From Nostoc sp. UHCC 0926 (GTDB taxonomy: Bacteria > Cyanobacteriota > Cyanobacteriia > Cyanobacteriales > Nostocaceae): a stretch of DNA of 37,024 nt. A program made the position numbers and the translations under genes. Below the pieces are notes generated by a model, which was not told the origin of the DNA, made no database searches, and saw only the letters and a program-made list of their open reading frames with translations. Within the stretch, counting starts at the first letter, position 1, and every line of letters starts with the position of its first letter. Below are positions 1-9,111 of the stretch, piece by piece. The stretch is taken from positions 1-37,024 of the forward strand of contig NZ_CP117769.1 in assembly GCF_028623165.1 (NCBI RefSeq), read 5' to 3'.

Positions 1-216
1 ACGATGATCTTTGGTCAACCGGCTCGGTTTTAGTTTCCAGTTTATTGAAGTGTATCAGAAGAACAGAAGTCCTAGCTAAGACAGTAATTTCAGCAGTAGA
101 TTTTATAGAACTTGTCGATGTGCTTATAAAGTTCATAGCCTTGAAATTGGCAGTAGGAACACGAATCAACAGGCTATGCTTAATCCAGATTAAAAATATT
201 CATTGTAAATGCCTTA
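1..216. other. Window edge, no supported gene
   Basis: I see no convincing gene here. A short open frame at 45-233 has no recognisable motif or ribosome-binding site and overlaps the start of the kinase gene. The stretch probably carries the promoter of the kinase/HIRAN gene pair, but I cannot identify convincing -35 and -10 boxes. Confidence 0.5.
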
Positions 217-1143
217 ATGAAGTCCGCTCCTGAATTTCCTGTCCTAATTGTGACTGAAGCACACTATGAGCTTTCCAGTAAAGAGATGATGGGGAGTAAA
301 TATAAGTTTTGGTTTCAGCATGAAGAACTTGGTCGTTGCTTGTATAAGCAAGTAAAGCAAAATTTAGGAGAAGATTGGGCAGAGAAAGTTGCATCACAAT
401 TGTGTGAACTTTTGGGATTACCTCATGCTAATTATCATTTAGCAGAAACTTGGGAAGGTAATCGAGGCGTAGTTTCACCCTACTTTTTGCCACCAGGAGG
501 AACACTTGTTCATGGCAACGAAATTCTGACTCCAATTGTGCCAGACTACCCCACATTCGCAATCTACGGCAATAAACAACATACAATTGATATTGTGCTG
601 AGAGTTATTGAAGCAGATCATGTGAGTCTCCCTATGGCTTGGACAGCACCGAGCGGTATCCAAAAAGCTGTAGAAGTGTTTGTTGGCTACCTCCTGTTAG
701 ATGCCTGGATTGGCAACGGCGATCGCCACCATGAAAACTGGGGTTTTGTCCGCAATAAGACGGCATCTACTACAGCAGAAACGGTACACTTAGCACCAAC
801 CTATGACCACGCCTCATCTTTAGGACGTGATCTCCTTGATGAACAGAGGCAGAAGCGCTCAATAGAGGCATACGCAAATAAATGTTATTCTGCTTTTTAT
901 GGCAGTGTTAAAGACAAAAAGCCCCTGAAAACAATTGAAGTATTTCACCGAGTTGCTCAACTTTATCCCCAAGCAGCCCATATATGGCTGGAGCGTCTTG
1001 AACGGATCTCCAGGGCGAATACGCTAGAAATTTTTAGTCGAATTAATAGAGAGCGCATCTCAACTATTGCGGTTGAGTTTGCCCAGAAGATTCTTGAATT
1101 CAATCAAACTAGGCTGCTTAATTTAAGGGAATCACTACAGTGA
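217..1143 (+). CDS. HipA-like protein kinase (PI3/4-kinase fold)
   Basis: This 308-residue protein has the kinase core of the HipA family, Ser/Thr kinases that act as toxins by phosphorylating translation factors or other partners. Visible motifs are a candidate ATP-binding lysine near residue 45 (LYKQVK), a catalytic loop GNGDRHHENWG at 167-177 with D169 and N174, and a metal-binding segment YDHASSLGR at 196-204 with D197. It lacks the N-terminal HipA subdomain, and a similar region is encoded by the next gene, which overlaps it by 4 bp (GTGA). No HipB-like antitoxin is visible upstream. The ATG at 217 has no clear Shine-Dalgarno sequence but is the first start of the frame that gives a full kinase. 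The family call is confident. The role could be toxin, phage-sensing kinase or regulator; its place next to a defence locus is suggestive only. Confidence 0.85.
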   Translation: MKSAPEFPVLIVTEAHYELSSKEMMGSKYKFWFQHEELGRCLYKQVKQNLGEDWAEKVASQLCELLGLPHANYHLAETWEGNRGVVSPYFLPPGGTLVHGNEILTPIVPDYPTFAIYGNKQHTIDIVLRVIEADHVSLPMAWTAPSGIQKAVEVFVGYLLLDAWIGNGDRHHENWGFVRNKTASTTAETVHLAPTYDHASSLGRDLLDEQRQKRSIEAYANKCYSAFYGSVKDKKPLKTIEVFHRVAQLYPQAAHIWLERLERISRANTLEIFSRINRERISTIAVEFAQKILEFNQTRLLNLRESLQ

Positions 1144-1922
1144 AGACACCTCAAACACTATTTTTAGCTTGGCAAGACCCTAACAGTCGCTTCTGGTTTC
1201 CCATTGGTCGGTTGACCTTTGATGGTACTTCATACAAATTTGTCTACACCCAAGGCGTGAAAGAGGCACAACATCAGTGCTATTTTGAACCTTTATCTTC
1301 CTTCCCGCATTTCAATCAAGTATATACATCAACCCAATTATTCCCTGTCTTTTCTAATCGGTTGCTGCCTCGTTCACGCCCTGATTACGCAAGTTTCCTG
1401 CAATGGCTGAATATTCCAGAGCATGAAGATTCACCACTGGCAATTTTAGCCCGTAGTGGTGGACAACGGGAAACAGATAGTCTCACTGTCTTCCCTTGTC
1501 CAGAGCCAGATGAAGAAGGGCGATATCAGCTGCACTTTTTCGCCCACGCACTGCGACACTTACCTAAATGTGCAGTTGATCGGATTAATCACTTTCAGCC
1601 AGAAGAGAAGTTGTGGTTAGCTCACGAATTTCAAAACCAATATGATTCTCAGGCATTAACTCTCAACACAGAAGATCACTATATCGTAGGGTATTGTCCA
1701 CGTTACTTACGAAGTGAAGTTTTTGAGCTTCTCTGGAAAGACCCTAGTTCAGTAGACTTGCGTGTAGAGCGTGTAAATCTACCGCCAACCCCACTCCAGT
1801 TTCGTTTATTGTGTAGCATAACTGCTCAATGCAAAGATGACTTTCGCCCCTTTTCTAGTCCAGAGTATCAGCCCCTTGTAGAGTCAGATATTGTAACACC
1901 ATCTTTCCTTCCTCCCTCCTAA
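1140..1922 (+). CDS. HipA-N-like plus HIRAN domain protein
   Basis: This 260-residue protein starts at GTG 1140, inside the stop of the kinase gene, so the two are probably translationally coupled. Residues 5-90 resemble the N-terminal subdomain of HipA (PIGRL at 21-25, then a SNRLLPRSRPDY segment at 72-83). The C-terminal half (about 130-230) resembles a HIRAN domain, with a hydrophobic HALRHLP segment, EEKLWLAHEFQNQYD, then a basic/aromatic VGYCPRYL segment. HIRAN domains bind DNA ends or 3' termini in HLTF/Rad5-type proteins and also occur alone in bacteria. By inference this is the regulatory or DNA-sensing partner of the kinase, comparable to the separate HipS subunit of HipBST systems but with gene order reversed and a DNA-binding domain added. 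The HIRAN call is fairly confident; the HipA-N call is moderate. Confidence 0.72.
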   Translation: MKTPQTLFLAWQDPNSRFWFPIGRLTFDGTSYKFVYTQGVKEAQHQCYFEPLSSFPHFNQVYTSTQLFPVFSNRLLPRSRPDYASFLQWLNIPEHEDSPLAILARSGGQRETDSLTVFPCPEPDEEGRYQLHFFAHALRHLPKCAVDRINHFQPEEKLWLAHEFQNQYDSQALTLNTEDHYIVGYCPRYLRSEVFELLWKDPSSVDLRVERVNLPPTPLQFRLLCSITAQCKDDFRPFSSPEYQPLVESDIVTPSFLPPS

Positions 1923-2074
1923 ATTATCTCAACCAGAAGATAGGCTTTTTGTACAAACCCTTGAAAAGGAGGATTAGGATTTGAAGGTAATAATGCCAAA
2001 CCTAGTTTTTGCTATTCCCCCTTTTCGAGGGGACATACAAAAAACCCCAAGGCTAACAAAAAATCGCTCTCCTC

Positions 2075-4981
2075 TCATTCCAAACGTGTAGATGCTTGAA
2101 TATCCATTTCATCCAGTGGTTCTTCAATAGCATTACGTATCCAGTTGAGGTCAAATTTATCTTGCGTATTTGCCTGCACTTCAATTCTGATAGTCATACC
2201 ATCAGCTTTATCTGATAAAGTCTGCAATACCTCAAATAATTGAAAGATTTTCGACTTATCAGTAACAGAAGTTAACTTGTAATATCGCCCTGGCTGTTTA
2301 CCGTTAACGATATCAACTAAAATTGAGCGTTCAACACTACTTGTTTGTGATTTATACTCAACAGTCTTTTTATCTTCTCCTACCGTATTGGGTGTCGTAG
2401 TACCACTCGTACCCACACTATAACTTTCGTTTCCAATATTGCTGGTATCATCTCCTTCCTCATCGGTTGCTGTTGTTTCCACCTCTTTCGTAGATGACAA
2501 GGTACGCAAATTATTAACTAATTTTGGAGATAAAAGATAACCAGCTAAGTCTAATTCATCAGTGGGAATTACTTTTTCAAAGCTTATTAAGCTGGGATTT
2601 TCTACTATCGCTGTGCCACTGCTAATTGTTAGTGACGGCACATAACCTAACATTCCTTGTTCAATGGCTTTGAGAATAGCTTTTTTAATCCCTTCAACTC
2701 CTAACATTTTGGGGAAATTGGGGAAGCGGAAGAAGTAACTTACCAATTCTTCACCTGTAATATATTCATTATCTGGATTTTCTAAGCCAGATAAGCGCAC
2801 TAATTTAGCAGGAGTAATTGAGTCAAAAACATGATTCTTAAGGGCATCTAGTACCCTTTCTTGCAAATTCTGACTGGTATTCAGTTGTGATTGCAAATCA
2901 ATAGTTTCTAAACGTACTGGTCTTTCTCCGTTGGGGTCGGGTAGTGGTAATAAGATATCGTCATAAAGACGGCGAATAGCTGCACCGATTTCGCTGTTTG
3001 CATCTTTAGCTTTACCATTTAATTCTTCTATATCTTCTGCGGAGAATTTGTACTTTGTCTTTTGCTCAATTAGCGAAGATATTGCTAATGCAGTTCTCGC
3101 ACCCTTACGTGCTTTCTCCATTTGCACTTTGGTGGGAACTACAAATGCTAATGCATTTTTATATTCCCGTTTATCATTGCCACGATTTTCTACCCAATCT
3201 AAGGTATCCGCATGAACTAACTCCTTGCTTTTTTCTGCCCAGCTTGGTTCAAGGTATACGATACTAAAATGCGGTACTTTATCGGTAATCGCTGCTGAAT
3301 CTTTAGCCCATAATACAACTTTACCCCGATTGACTTGTAAGTTCTTGCTTAGTTCTTCGCGGATTTTTTGCAATACTTCATCGCCACCAATCTTACTTTC
3401 TTCATCCGCAATTAACTTGTTCAGATTAGGCTTAGTTTCAAAACGATAGCGGCGGCCGACATAATGTAAATAAAGTAGTTGTTCCCGCAGGTCGCTTAAA
3501 GCAGCAGTGATGGTGGTGCGTTCTAATCCTGGTGCTAAACAAGCGGCTGTAATATCTTGTTCTAAAACGCCTCTGTCTTCGCCACTTCTTGCACCAAAGG
3601 AATACATTAAAATTGCTGAAGCTAAACGGGTTCCGACTTTTAAATGTGCCAGTGCTGGTGCATCGGTTGCAATGCGGTTATCTACTGTTTTGACCCTAGC
3701 TTTGCGACCAGTTAAGTCAGCACCTAACACTGCACTATATGCTTCTCGCTCTCCCACTTGGGAAAAGAAAGCACTTCTGGTGGCATCATTTTCAAAGGGA
3801 ATATTACCAGGAGTAATTAACCAAGACGAGTCTTGTGCTTGCCACAATGCGTAAGTTGCCGAAGCCAAAAATTGCAAAGCACCACGAGTGCGTTGATAAC
3901 TAGGAAGACTACCCCAACGGTAATACATTAAATCGATTAAGTCGGGATGGAATGGATAACTCGATAAAATTCTTTCTGCCAGTAAATCAGCTTGTTGTTG
4001 TACTTCCTGTTTTTCTCTATTAGTATCCGCATAACTTTCACGGAATCTGCGGAATAATTCTGCTTGTTGTTTTGCTATTTCTTGGATAGTAGCGGGGTCG
4101 CCGATATTGCTGAATAAACGGCGCTGGACTACGCGCATTACTTCATCACCAGAAACTGGTTCTTTTTTGGCATCTATGCGGCTAACCAATTTATCTAAAG
4201 CACTCAGTAATCCTTCATTGCCAAAAGATTCTCCGACACTTGCTTGTAGTGAGTAAACTAAAACCGTTTTTGGTGATTCGCGGACAACTTCTGTTAGTTT
4301 TTGGATAAAAGTGAGAACTTGCCGACCAAAGGTAGAGTCCCCCACCTGTACACCCATTGCATTTTCTATGTAAATTAGCAATTCATCTATCAGGATTAGG
4401 TTGGATGTATCGCCAAGTATTCTTCTAAAGACATCGTTACCAGGGGCAATTTTTTGCTGATCTTCGGTTTCTAATAAAGAGTAGGCATCATATCCACCCA
4501 ACTGCCATGCTAAATATCCCCAAGGTGTGAAAATGCGCGGGCCATTTTCAATTTGAATTCCTGTACCAGCGCTAATATCTAAACCAATAAAATGAGCAAT
4601 CTTGACATTACCTGGGTCGGGTAAGGTATCGAGTTGGGGAATACCTTGTAAAGAGGTGCGGTTTTTGGCGATGTGATAGAGACTGATGAGAGAGTGAGTT
4701 TTACCCCCACCAAAGGGTGTGCGGAGTTGTAATACCCTGTCGCCTGCATTCCCTTGCAAGCCTTTAAGTACATCTTCAAGTAGCTTTCTTAGTGCCGTGG
4801 TCAGGTAGGTAGCAGCAAAGAAATCACGGGCATCGCGGTAAACTATCGGACACTGGGGGTCTTGGCGAATTACCGCACCCAGGCTGGCTGCGTATGTAGC
4901 GTTATCCAAATTACCGCTGAGGATGTCGGCGTGAGGAGTGACTACCTGTGTCCAAGGCTTTATTTGATAGGCGCTACTCAT
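2075..4981 (-). CDS. DUF499 AAA+-type ATPase (Hma/BREX-like defence)
   Basis: This 968-residue protein belongs to the DUF499 family of large P-loop ATPases found with DNA methyltransferases in defence loci. Walker A is PFGGGKTHS at residues 89-97 and Walker B is LILIDE at 195-200. The segment before Walker A (DFFAATYLTTALRKLLEDVL) and the region after Walker B are typical of the family. The C-terminal part (about 770-860) is low in complexity and rich in Ser, Thr and acidic residues, like a linker, followed by a short folded tail. It lies in the same orientation as the DUF1156 methyltransferase but is separated by 258 bp holding a dyad element. By inference it is the ATP-driven motor or sensor of a restriction/defence complex. 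The GCT-start ATG at 4981 begins MSSAYQIKPW, typical of the family. Confidence 0.88.
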   Translation of the reverse strand: MSSAYQIKPWTQVVTPHADILSGNLDNATYAASLGAVIRQDPQCPIVYRDARDFFAATYLTTALRKLLEDVLKGLQGNAGDRVLQLRTPFGGGKTHSLISLYHIAKNRTSLQGIPQLDTLPDPGNVKIAHFIGLDISAGTGIQIENGPRIFTPWGYLAWQLGGYDAYSLLETEDQQKIAPGNDVFRRILGDTSNLILIDELLIYIENAMGVQVGDSTFGRQVLTFIQKLTEVVRESPKTVLVYSLQASVGESFGNEGLLSALDKLVSRIDAKKEPVSGDEVMRVVQRRLFSNIGDPATIQEIAKQQAELFRRFRESYADTNREKQEVQQQADLLAERILSSYPFHPDLIDLMYYRWGSLPSYQRTRGALQFLASATYALWQAQDSSWLITPGNIPFENDATRSAFFSQVGEREAYSAVLGADLTGRKARVKTVDNRIATDAPALAHLKVGTRLASAILMYSFGARSGEDRGVLEQDITAACLAPGLERTTITAALSDLREQLLYLHYVGRRYRFETKPNLNKLIADEESKIGGDEVLQKIREELSKNLQVNRGKVVLWAKDSAAITDKVPHFSIVYLEPSWAEKSKELVHADTLDWVENRGNDKREYKNALAFVVPTKVQMEKARKGARTALAISSLIEQKTKYKFSAEDIEELNGKAKDANSEIGAAIRRLYDDILLPLPDPNGERPVRLETIDLQSQLNTSQNLQERVLDALKNHVFDSITPAKLVRLSGLENPDNEYITGEELVSYFFRFPNFPKMLGVEGIKKAILKAIEQGMLGYVPSLTISSGTAIVENPSLISFEKVIPTDELDLAGYLLSPKLVNNLRTLSSTKEVETTATDEEGDDTSNIGNESYSVGTSGTTTPNTVGEDKKTVEYKSQTSSVERSILVDIVNGKQPGRYYKLTSVTDKSKIFQLFEVLQTLSDKADGMTIRIEVQANTQDKFDLNWIRNAIEEPLDEMDIQASTRLE

Positions 4982-5089
4982 GGGATTTTAGGTTTTGATG
5001 CGGAGGTTGTTTCTATTATGACCTGTGCTTACTTAGATTGCCCTAAGCCCCTAACCGAAGTCGATTTATAGTGGATTCTAACTGAGTAA

Positions 5090-5181
5090 GCAGGACTTCC
5101 GCCGACGTGAAATCAATGGTTTGCGATTGCTTCACTGCGATCGCTGCGGACAGAAATACGTTCCTTTTGCGTAAGTCCTGA
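5090..5181. repeat. Short dyad element, MITE-like
   Basis: The arms CAGGACTTCCGC (5091-5102) and GCGTAAGTCCTG (5169-5180) form a 12-bp inverted repeat with one mismatch. The pentamer AGTAA flanks it on both sides (5085-5089 and 5182-5186) and could be a target duplication. A HIP1 octamer lies inside near 5137-5144. It sits between the DUF499 and methyltransferase genes. It resembles dispersed intergenic repeats of Nostocales, and transposition is only inferred. Confidence 0.45.
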
Positions 5182-5239
5182 AGTAAACACAAGCAAAACT
5201 CGTCTGTGCGGGTTTAAAGGGGATGGGATTGTTTTCAAA

Positions 5240-8107
5240 TTACTTGCTTTGGGTAAATAAATTATCCTCTACTACTCGTTTCCAAGAAGCTAACAAAGTA
5301 TCTATTTGCTGTTGTTCCTTAGTACGGTTTCCATTCACAACTTCCGTAGCACCCGTTTCTGGTGTTAAAGCACGTCCGCCTAAAGCTTGGGCGACGAGTC
5401 GCAGTTGAGTTGCATCAGGTTGTGCTAAAGCAAGGAAATTTGGAATTTCTTGGGGTTTATTTTCTGCTAGCCACAGCAGGCGATGCAAAACATCAATTAA
5501 AGTTGGTACTGCACCAATGGCTTCTGATTTAACGTTGAATTTTTGTTGTTTTTCTGTCTTTTGGATGCCTAATTCTTCATTAGCACCGCGTTCGCTGTAG
5601 TCTCGCAATTGCACTTGGTTTTTAGTTTTTTTCACTAGTCCAAGTTTGCCATCTGTTAACCCACCAGCGCTATCAAGTTCTACACCAACACCACGCGCTA
5701 AAGTATTCGCTTCGTCAAATTCCACAACTGCTTCCCCATATTCATAGCGTCCCAAGATGTAATATTGGGTGGGTTTATCAACAGCAGAAACACCTTTTTT
5801 ATCGCACAGTAACACGTCGGTTAAAATTGCTTCGAGGACTTCTTTCTGTACTTCGTCAAGGAAGGAATTAGCGTTTAATTCGTCGCCGTTGGGCAGTTCT
5901 ACGCGGTCATATTGGGTGTAGGCGCGTAATCCTGCACCGATGCAAGCAATGACTAAATCAGCACCAGTAACACCTTCTACCAACAGCGTTTTTACGCGGT
6001 CGCGGACTATTTCTGATAGTTGGGGGCGTACATCTATTGCATAGTCGCCTATTTTGGCATCAGTGCGTTTGCGAGAAACTAGAAAAATACTGGAAGCGAG
6101 GGATGCTCGAAGACCGCGTAAGCCTCCTTGCTGTTCGGTATCAAGTGGCCACGCTTCGGTTATGGTAAATTTTGCCCGTCTGAGGGAATCAATTAGTGTT
6201 GACCAACCTGCTGTAGTTTTGTGAGCATATACAACAACCATCATGCCCCCTGGTTTTAGCACTCGACTTGCTTCACAAAATGCTTGGTGCATCATTTCTT
6301 CATAAGCTTGTGTTGCTTTTTTCTTATCTCCCCCATGTCGGGAAGGTTCCATGATGGCTTCGTTTTTCTTGGGGGTTAGTTGACTAGAAAAGTTTTCTGG
6401 ATAAAGATGTCCAATTGAGCGTTTCAACCATACATAAAAGTAGTCTGAAAGGTCAGCGTAGGGAACAGCATCAAAATAAGGAGGGTCTGTAATTACTGCG
6501 TCGATGCTAGAATCTGGTAAATCTAATCTTTGGCAAGGTTGTCTTTTAGCGATAGCAACATCACTAATATCAGCTAAATTCCGTACATTTTGAATAGTCC
6601 AGTCTAAACCATCAGACCAATTTCCCGAACCAGAACCTATTGGATTTGATTCAGAAAAATCCCAGCACATTGGTAAGCGTCCACTAGCTACTGGACTTTG
6701 TGTAGTTTCACGAGTTGTGTCCCAAACACCTAAACTAGACCCTCGGTTTGTAACTTTTGTAATTCCAAGACTAAGGTAAGTTGCAATAGCTTTCGCCAAT
6801 TCCTCTTCATATTGCTGTTGCAACATCTCCTGATGCGCCAACCGTACCCACTTGACAAAAGTAATTAACGAAAGCAATTGACGAGTTGTAAATAAATCCG
6901 ACCATCTAACTAATCCGTAAGGTTGTACTCGAAAACCAAGAACTCCGTAATCTGGTAAAGGTTCAGTAGGAATAGTTAAACCTGTTTCAGTACAAAATTT
7001 TTCAAGCCTATTTTTTAATTCAAATTCGTTAGGAATATAGTGATTGTAATCTGTTCCAGCCAAATATGTTTTACCTTCTCTACCTGAGTTAGTACAGATA
7101 ATCGCCATTAATTGTTGATTAATTCTCTCTGCAAAACCCTCTTTTTTTACATAATCAATATCAACAGTTGTACCACAGTGTCTACAAGTAGAATTACCCC
7201 GTGAACTACCAGTAGCAGGGTCAAAACCTAACCCTTTTTCTGTCGCAGCTTCCACCACCTCAAATTCAACGCGTTTCGTCTCATGATTCGGGATAACTTT
7301 GAGCGCAACATACTTTTTCGCCTTCTTACATAACCAAGTCTGACGCACCAAAGGAACCGCAGCACCACAAGCAGGGTTAGGACATTTCACCGTGCGCGTC
7401 CACAAATACGCTACAGGTGTAAGACTTTTAGATTTAGAATTTTTGTTTTGGGATTGGGTTTGAGATAATAAATCTAGCTGCAAAGGTTCTTTATCATCCT
7501 TCTCCCCATCTCCCTCTTTCCCAAGATTTGCATCTTGTATAGATGGATATAAATCACCAATTTCCTCCCGCACCTTTTCTATTACCCAATTCCCCCATTT
7601 CTCAACCTCGTCTGCTAATTTTTTACCATACTTTTGGGGATAAACTAAAGTACAAAGCTCAATAATATGAGCCACTGGGTTAAGTTCAACGGCGTAGGTT
7701 TCACAACCCAAACGCAATGCTTCTAAAGGAATTGCCCCACCGCCAGAAAACATATCCAGAACCTTTGGCGGTGGTACTTGATTTAGTGGCGTATCTGCTG
7801 GTAAATTTAGCCTTTCTCGTTGTGCTTCTAATATCTGCCTTTTAGCTTTATTAATAGTATCTTTCCCGGCTTCCCACTTACAGAGGTCAATCATCGCTTT
7901 ACTTAAAGCCGTGCGTTTCTGCGATGACTCTGGTGCTGCAACTAACGAGGCAAAAACCGCCGCCCTTGCCGCTACTAAAGGTCGTCTTGCCCACCATAAA
8001 TGTAGCGTAGAAATATGACCTTTTCTAATAGATTTTTCTCGTGCTGCTTCAAGAGAAATTTCACGAATTGGAATAAAGTCTTCAATTAAACGGCGGTCTT
8101 GAGACAT
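5240..8107 (-). CDS. DUF1156 adenine-specific DNA methyltransferase
   Basis: This is a 955-residue DNA methyltransferase with an N-terminal DUF1156 region (IREISLEAAREKSIRKG, then LHLWWARRPL). The SAM-binding motif is DMFSGGGAIP at 118-127, the following acidic strand is AVELNP, and the catalytic DPPY is at 541-544, as in N6-adenine or N4-cytosine enzymes. Cysteine pairs CPNPAC (242-247) and CRHC (308-311) around the insert suggest a zinc ribbon. I prefer ATG 8107 (MSQDRR) to the upstream in-frame start at 8143 because AGGA lies 6-7 nt before it and conserved sequence begins there. It lies 28 bp downstream of the membrane-protein gene. Known relatives pair with DUF499 ATPases and large helicases; it would mark self DNA. 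Confidence 0.9.
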   Translation of the reverse strand: MSQDRRLIEDFIPIREISLEAAREKSIRKGHISTLHLWWARRPLVAARAAVFASLVAAPESSQKRTALSKAMIDLCKWEAGKDTINKAKRQILEAQRERLNLPADTPLNQVPPPKVLDMFSGGGAIPLEALRLGCETYAVELNPVAHIIELCTLVYPQKYGKKLADEVEKWGNWVIEKVREEIGDLYPSIQDANLGKEGDGEKDDKEPLQLDLLSQTQSQNKNSKSKSLTPVAYLWTRTVKCPNPACGAAVPLVRQTWLCKKAKKYVALKVIPNHETKRVEFEVVEAATEKGLGFDPATGSSRGNSTCRHCGTTVDIDYVKKEGFAERINQQLMAIICTNSGREGKTYLAGTDYNHYIPNEFELKNRLEKFCTETGLTIPTEPLPDYGVLGFRVQPYGLVRWSDLFTTRQLLSLITFVKWVRLAHQEMLQQQYEEELAKAIATYLSLGITKVTNRGSSLGVWDTTRETTQSPVASGRLPMCWDFSESNPIGSGSGNWSDGLDWTIQNVRNLADISDVAIAKRQPCQRLDLPDSSIDAVITDPPYFDAVPYADLSDYFYVWLKRSIGHLYPENFSSQLTPKKNEAIMEPSRHGGDKKKATQAYEEMMHQAFCEASRVLKPGGMMVVVYAHKTTAGWSTLIDSLRRAKFTITEAWPLDTEQQGGLRGLRASLASSIFLVSRKRTDAKIGDYAIDVRPQLSEIVRDRVKTLLVEGVTGADLVIACIGAGLRAYTQYDRVELPNGDELNANSFLDEVQKEVLEAILTDVLLCDKKGVSAVDKPTQYYILGRYEYGEAVVEFDEANTLARGVGVELDSAGGLTDGKLGLVKKTKNQVQLRDYSERGANEELGIQKTEKQQKFNVKSEAIGAVPTLIDVLHRLLWLAENKPQEIPNFLALAQPDATQLRLVAQALGGRALTPETGATEVVNGNRTKEQQQIDTLLASWKRVVEDNLFTQSK

Positions 8108-8135
8108 GAATTTCCTAATAATTAGAGCAACAACA

Positions 8136-8756
8136 TTAACCAAGTTGACTAAACCAGTGCGAACTGGCTACTTCATTTGCGAAGTTTACCAAACCAACTA
8201 TACTTTCTTTTACCACCGGAAATAAAGCACACAGAGCATAACCTAAACAAAAGCCACCTACAGAACAACTCCAAAAGACACTTGATTTTGTATTAATTTC
8301 CTCTGCATAAGGAAAAGAACTAAACTCACGGATGTCTTCAAGAGGTTTAGGATATTTTTTGTATAGCTCTTTCCAAGAATGCCATATTAATTTGAGTATT
8401 ATAACCGTACAAATTAACGCTTTTATTGACTCTTCTACAGTATTAATAGTTGAAAAATTTTCCACAAAATGTTTACTCCAAAATACAAATAATGCTATCC
8501 AAGGTACTACAGAAATCATCGCTTTCAAAGCTTCTAGCAGAGATAAAGGGTCAAAATCTTCAGGTCGTAAATAGAAAATTCTGATGCCAATGGTAAGAGC
8601 AATTATATAAATTAATAACCATTGCCAGGTGTTTTCAGTAGAACCTACATACAAACCTGCACTAATATAAAATCCTAGAGTTAGTAGTAACCAAAATCTT
8701 GAGACAACAAAATAGAGAAACAGAAGTCCTAAGCTAATTTGAATGATTTCACTCAT
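8136..8756 (-). CDS. Unassigned multi-pass membrane protein in defence operon
   Basis: This 206-residue protein has about five hydrophobic segments: roughly residues 8-38, 47-63, 82-98, 111-125 and 158-180. No catalytic motif is visible and I recognise no family. It is cotranscribed with the methyltransferase gene, with only 28 bp between its stop and the preferred methyltransferase start, and it faces the same way as the helicase gene upstream. The coding region is AT-rich compared with the flanking helicase gene. By inference it could anchor the defence complex at the membrane or act as a membrane-damaging effector, but the sequence shows only topology and context. Confidence 0.72.
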   Translation of the reverse strand: MSEIIQISLGLLFLYFVVSRFWLLLTLGFYISAGLYVGSTENTWQWLLIYIIALTIGIRIFYLRPEDFDPLSLLEALKAMISVVPWIALFVFWSKHFVENFSTINTVEESIKALICTVIILKLIWHSWKELYKKYPKPLEDIREFSSFPYAEEINTKSSVFWSCSVGGFCLGYALCALFPVVKESIVGLVNFANEVASSHWFSQLG

Positions 8757-9111
8757 TTCAGTAAATAAATAGAAATAATTTTTCAGTATTTACGCAAAGA
8801 TAACTTCACAATTCATTAGCTGACAGATGTTTTCTTAGTTCACATCTTGCACTAATAAAATCTGATGTACTTTAATTACTCAGTATTACACCCAAACTAT
8901 TGATTTAGCGATAAAAGCCCATAAAAATAAGGTAGCTTTATCGCGCATATTTTTACGTTGCCTGAGTTTGTACGGAGAGGTGCAAGATATGAGCCTCCAA
9001 TTAGCGGCGATCGCCACTAGCAAAAAATAAGAGAAACACTTTTTGCTACATTGTCTGAAAGTCTTGCTCAATAAAGCTTACAAAATGTGTTTCTTAAGAG
9101 TAGGTAATTCC
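8757..9111. other. Intergenic region upstream of the membrane-protein gene
   Basis: These 355 bp separate the helicase gene from the membrane/methyltransferase genes, all leftward. I see a HIP1-type palindrome GGCGATCGCC at 9006-9015 and AT-rich sequence near 8757-8900 that probably includes the promoter and leader of the membrane-protein gene. The open frame at 8886-9071 has no ribosome-binding site or family features and is not called. No clear terminator is visible. Confidence 0.5.

Noticed and set aside
2018..2032. CCCCTTTTCGAGGGG hairpin as a terminator between convergent genes
   Set aside because: The stem is short and there is no adjacent T tract on either strand.
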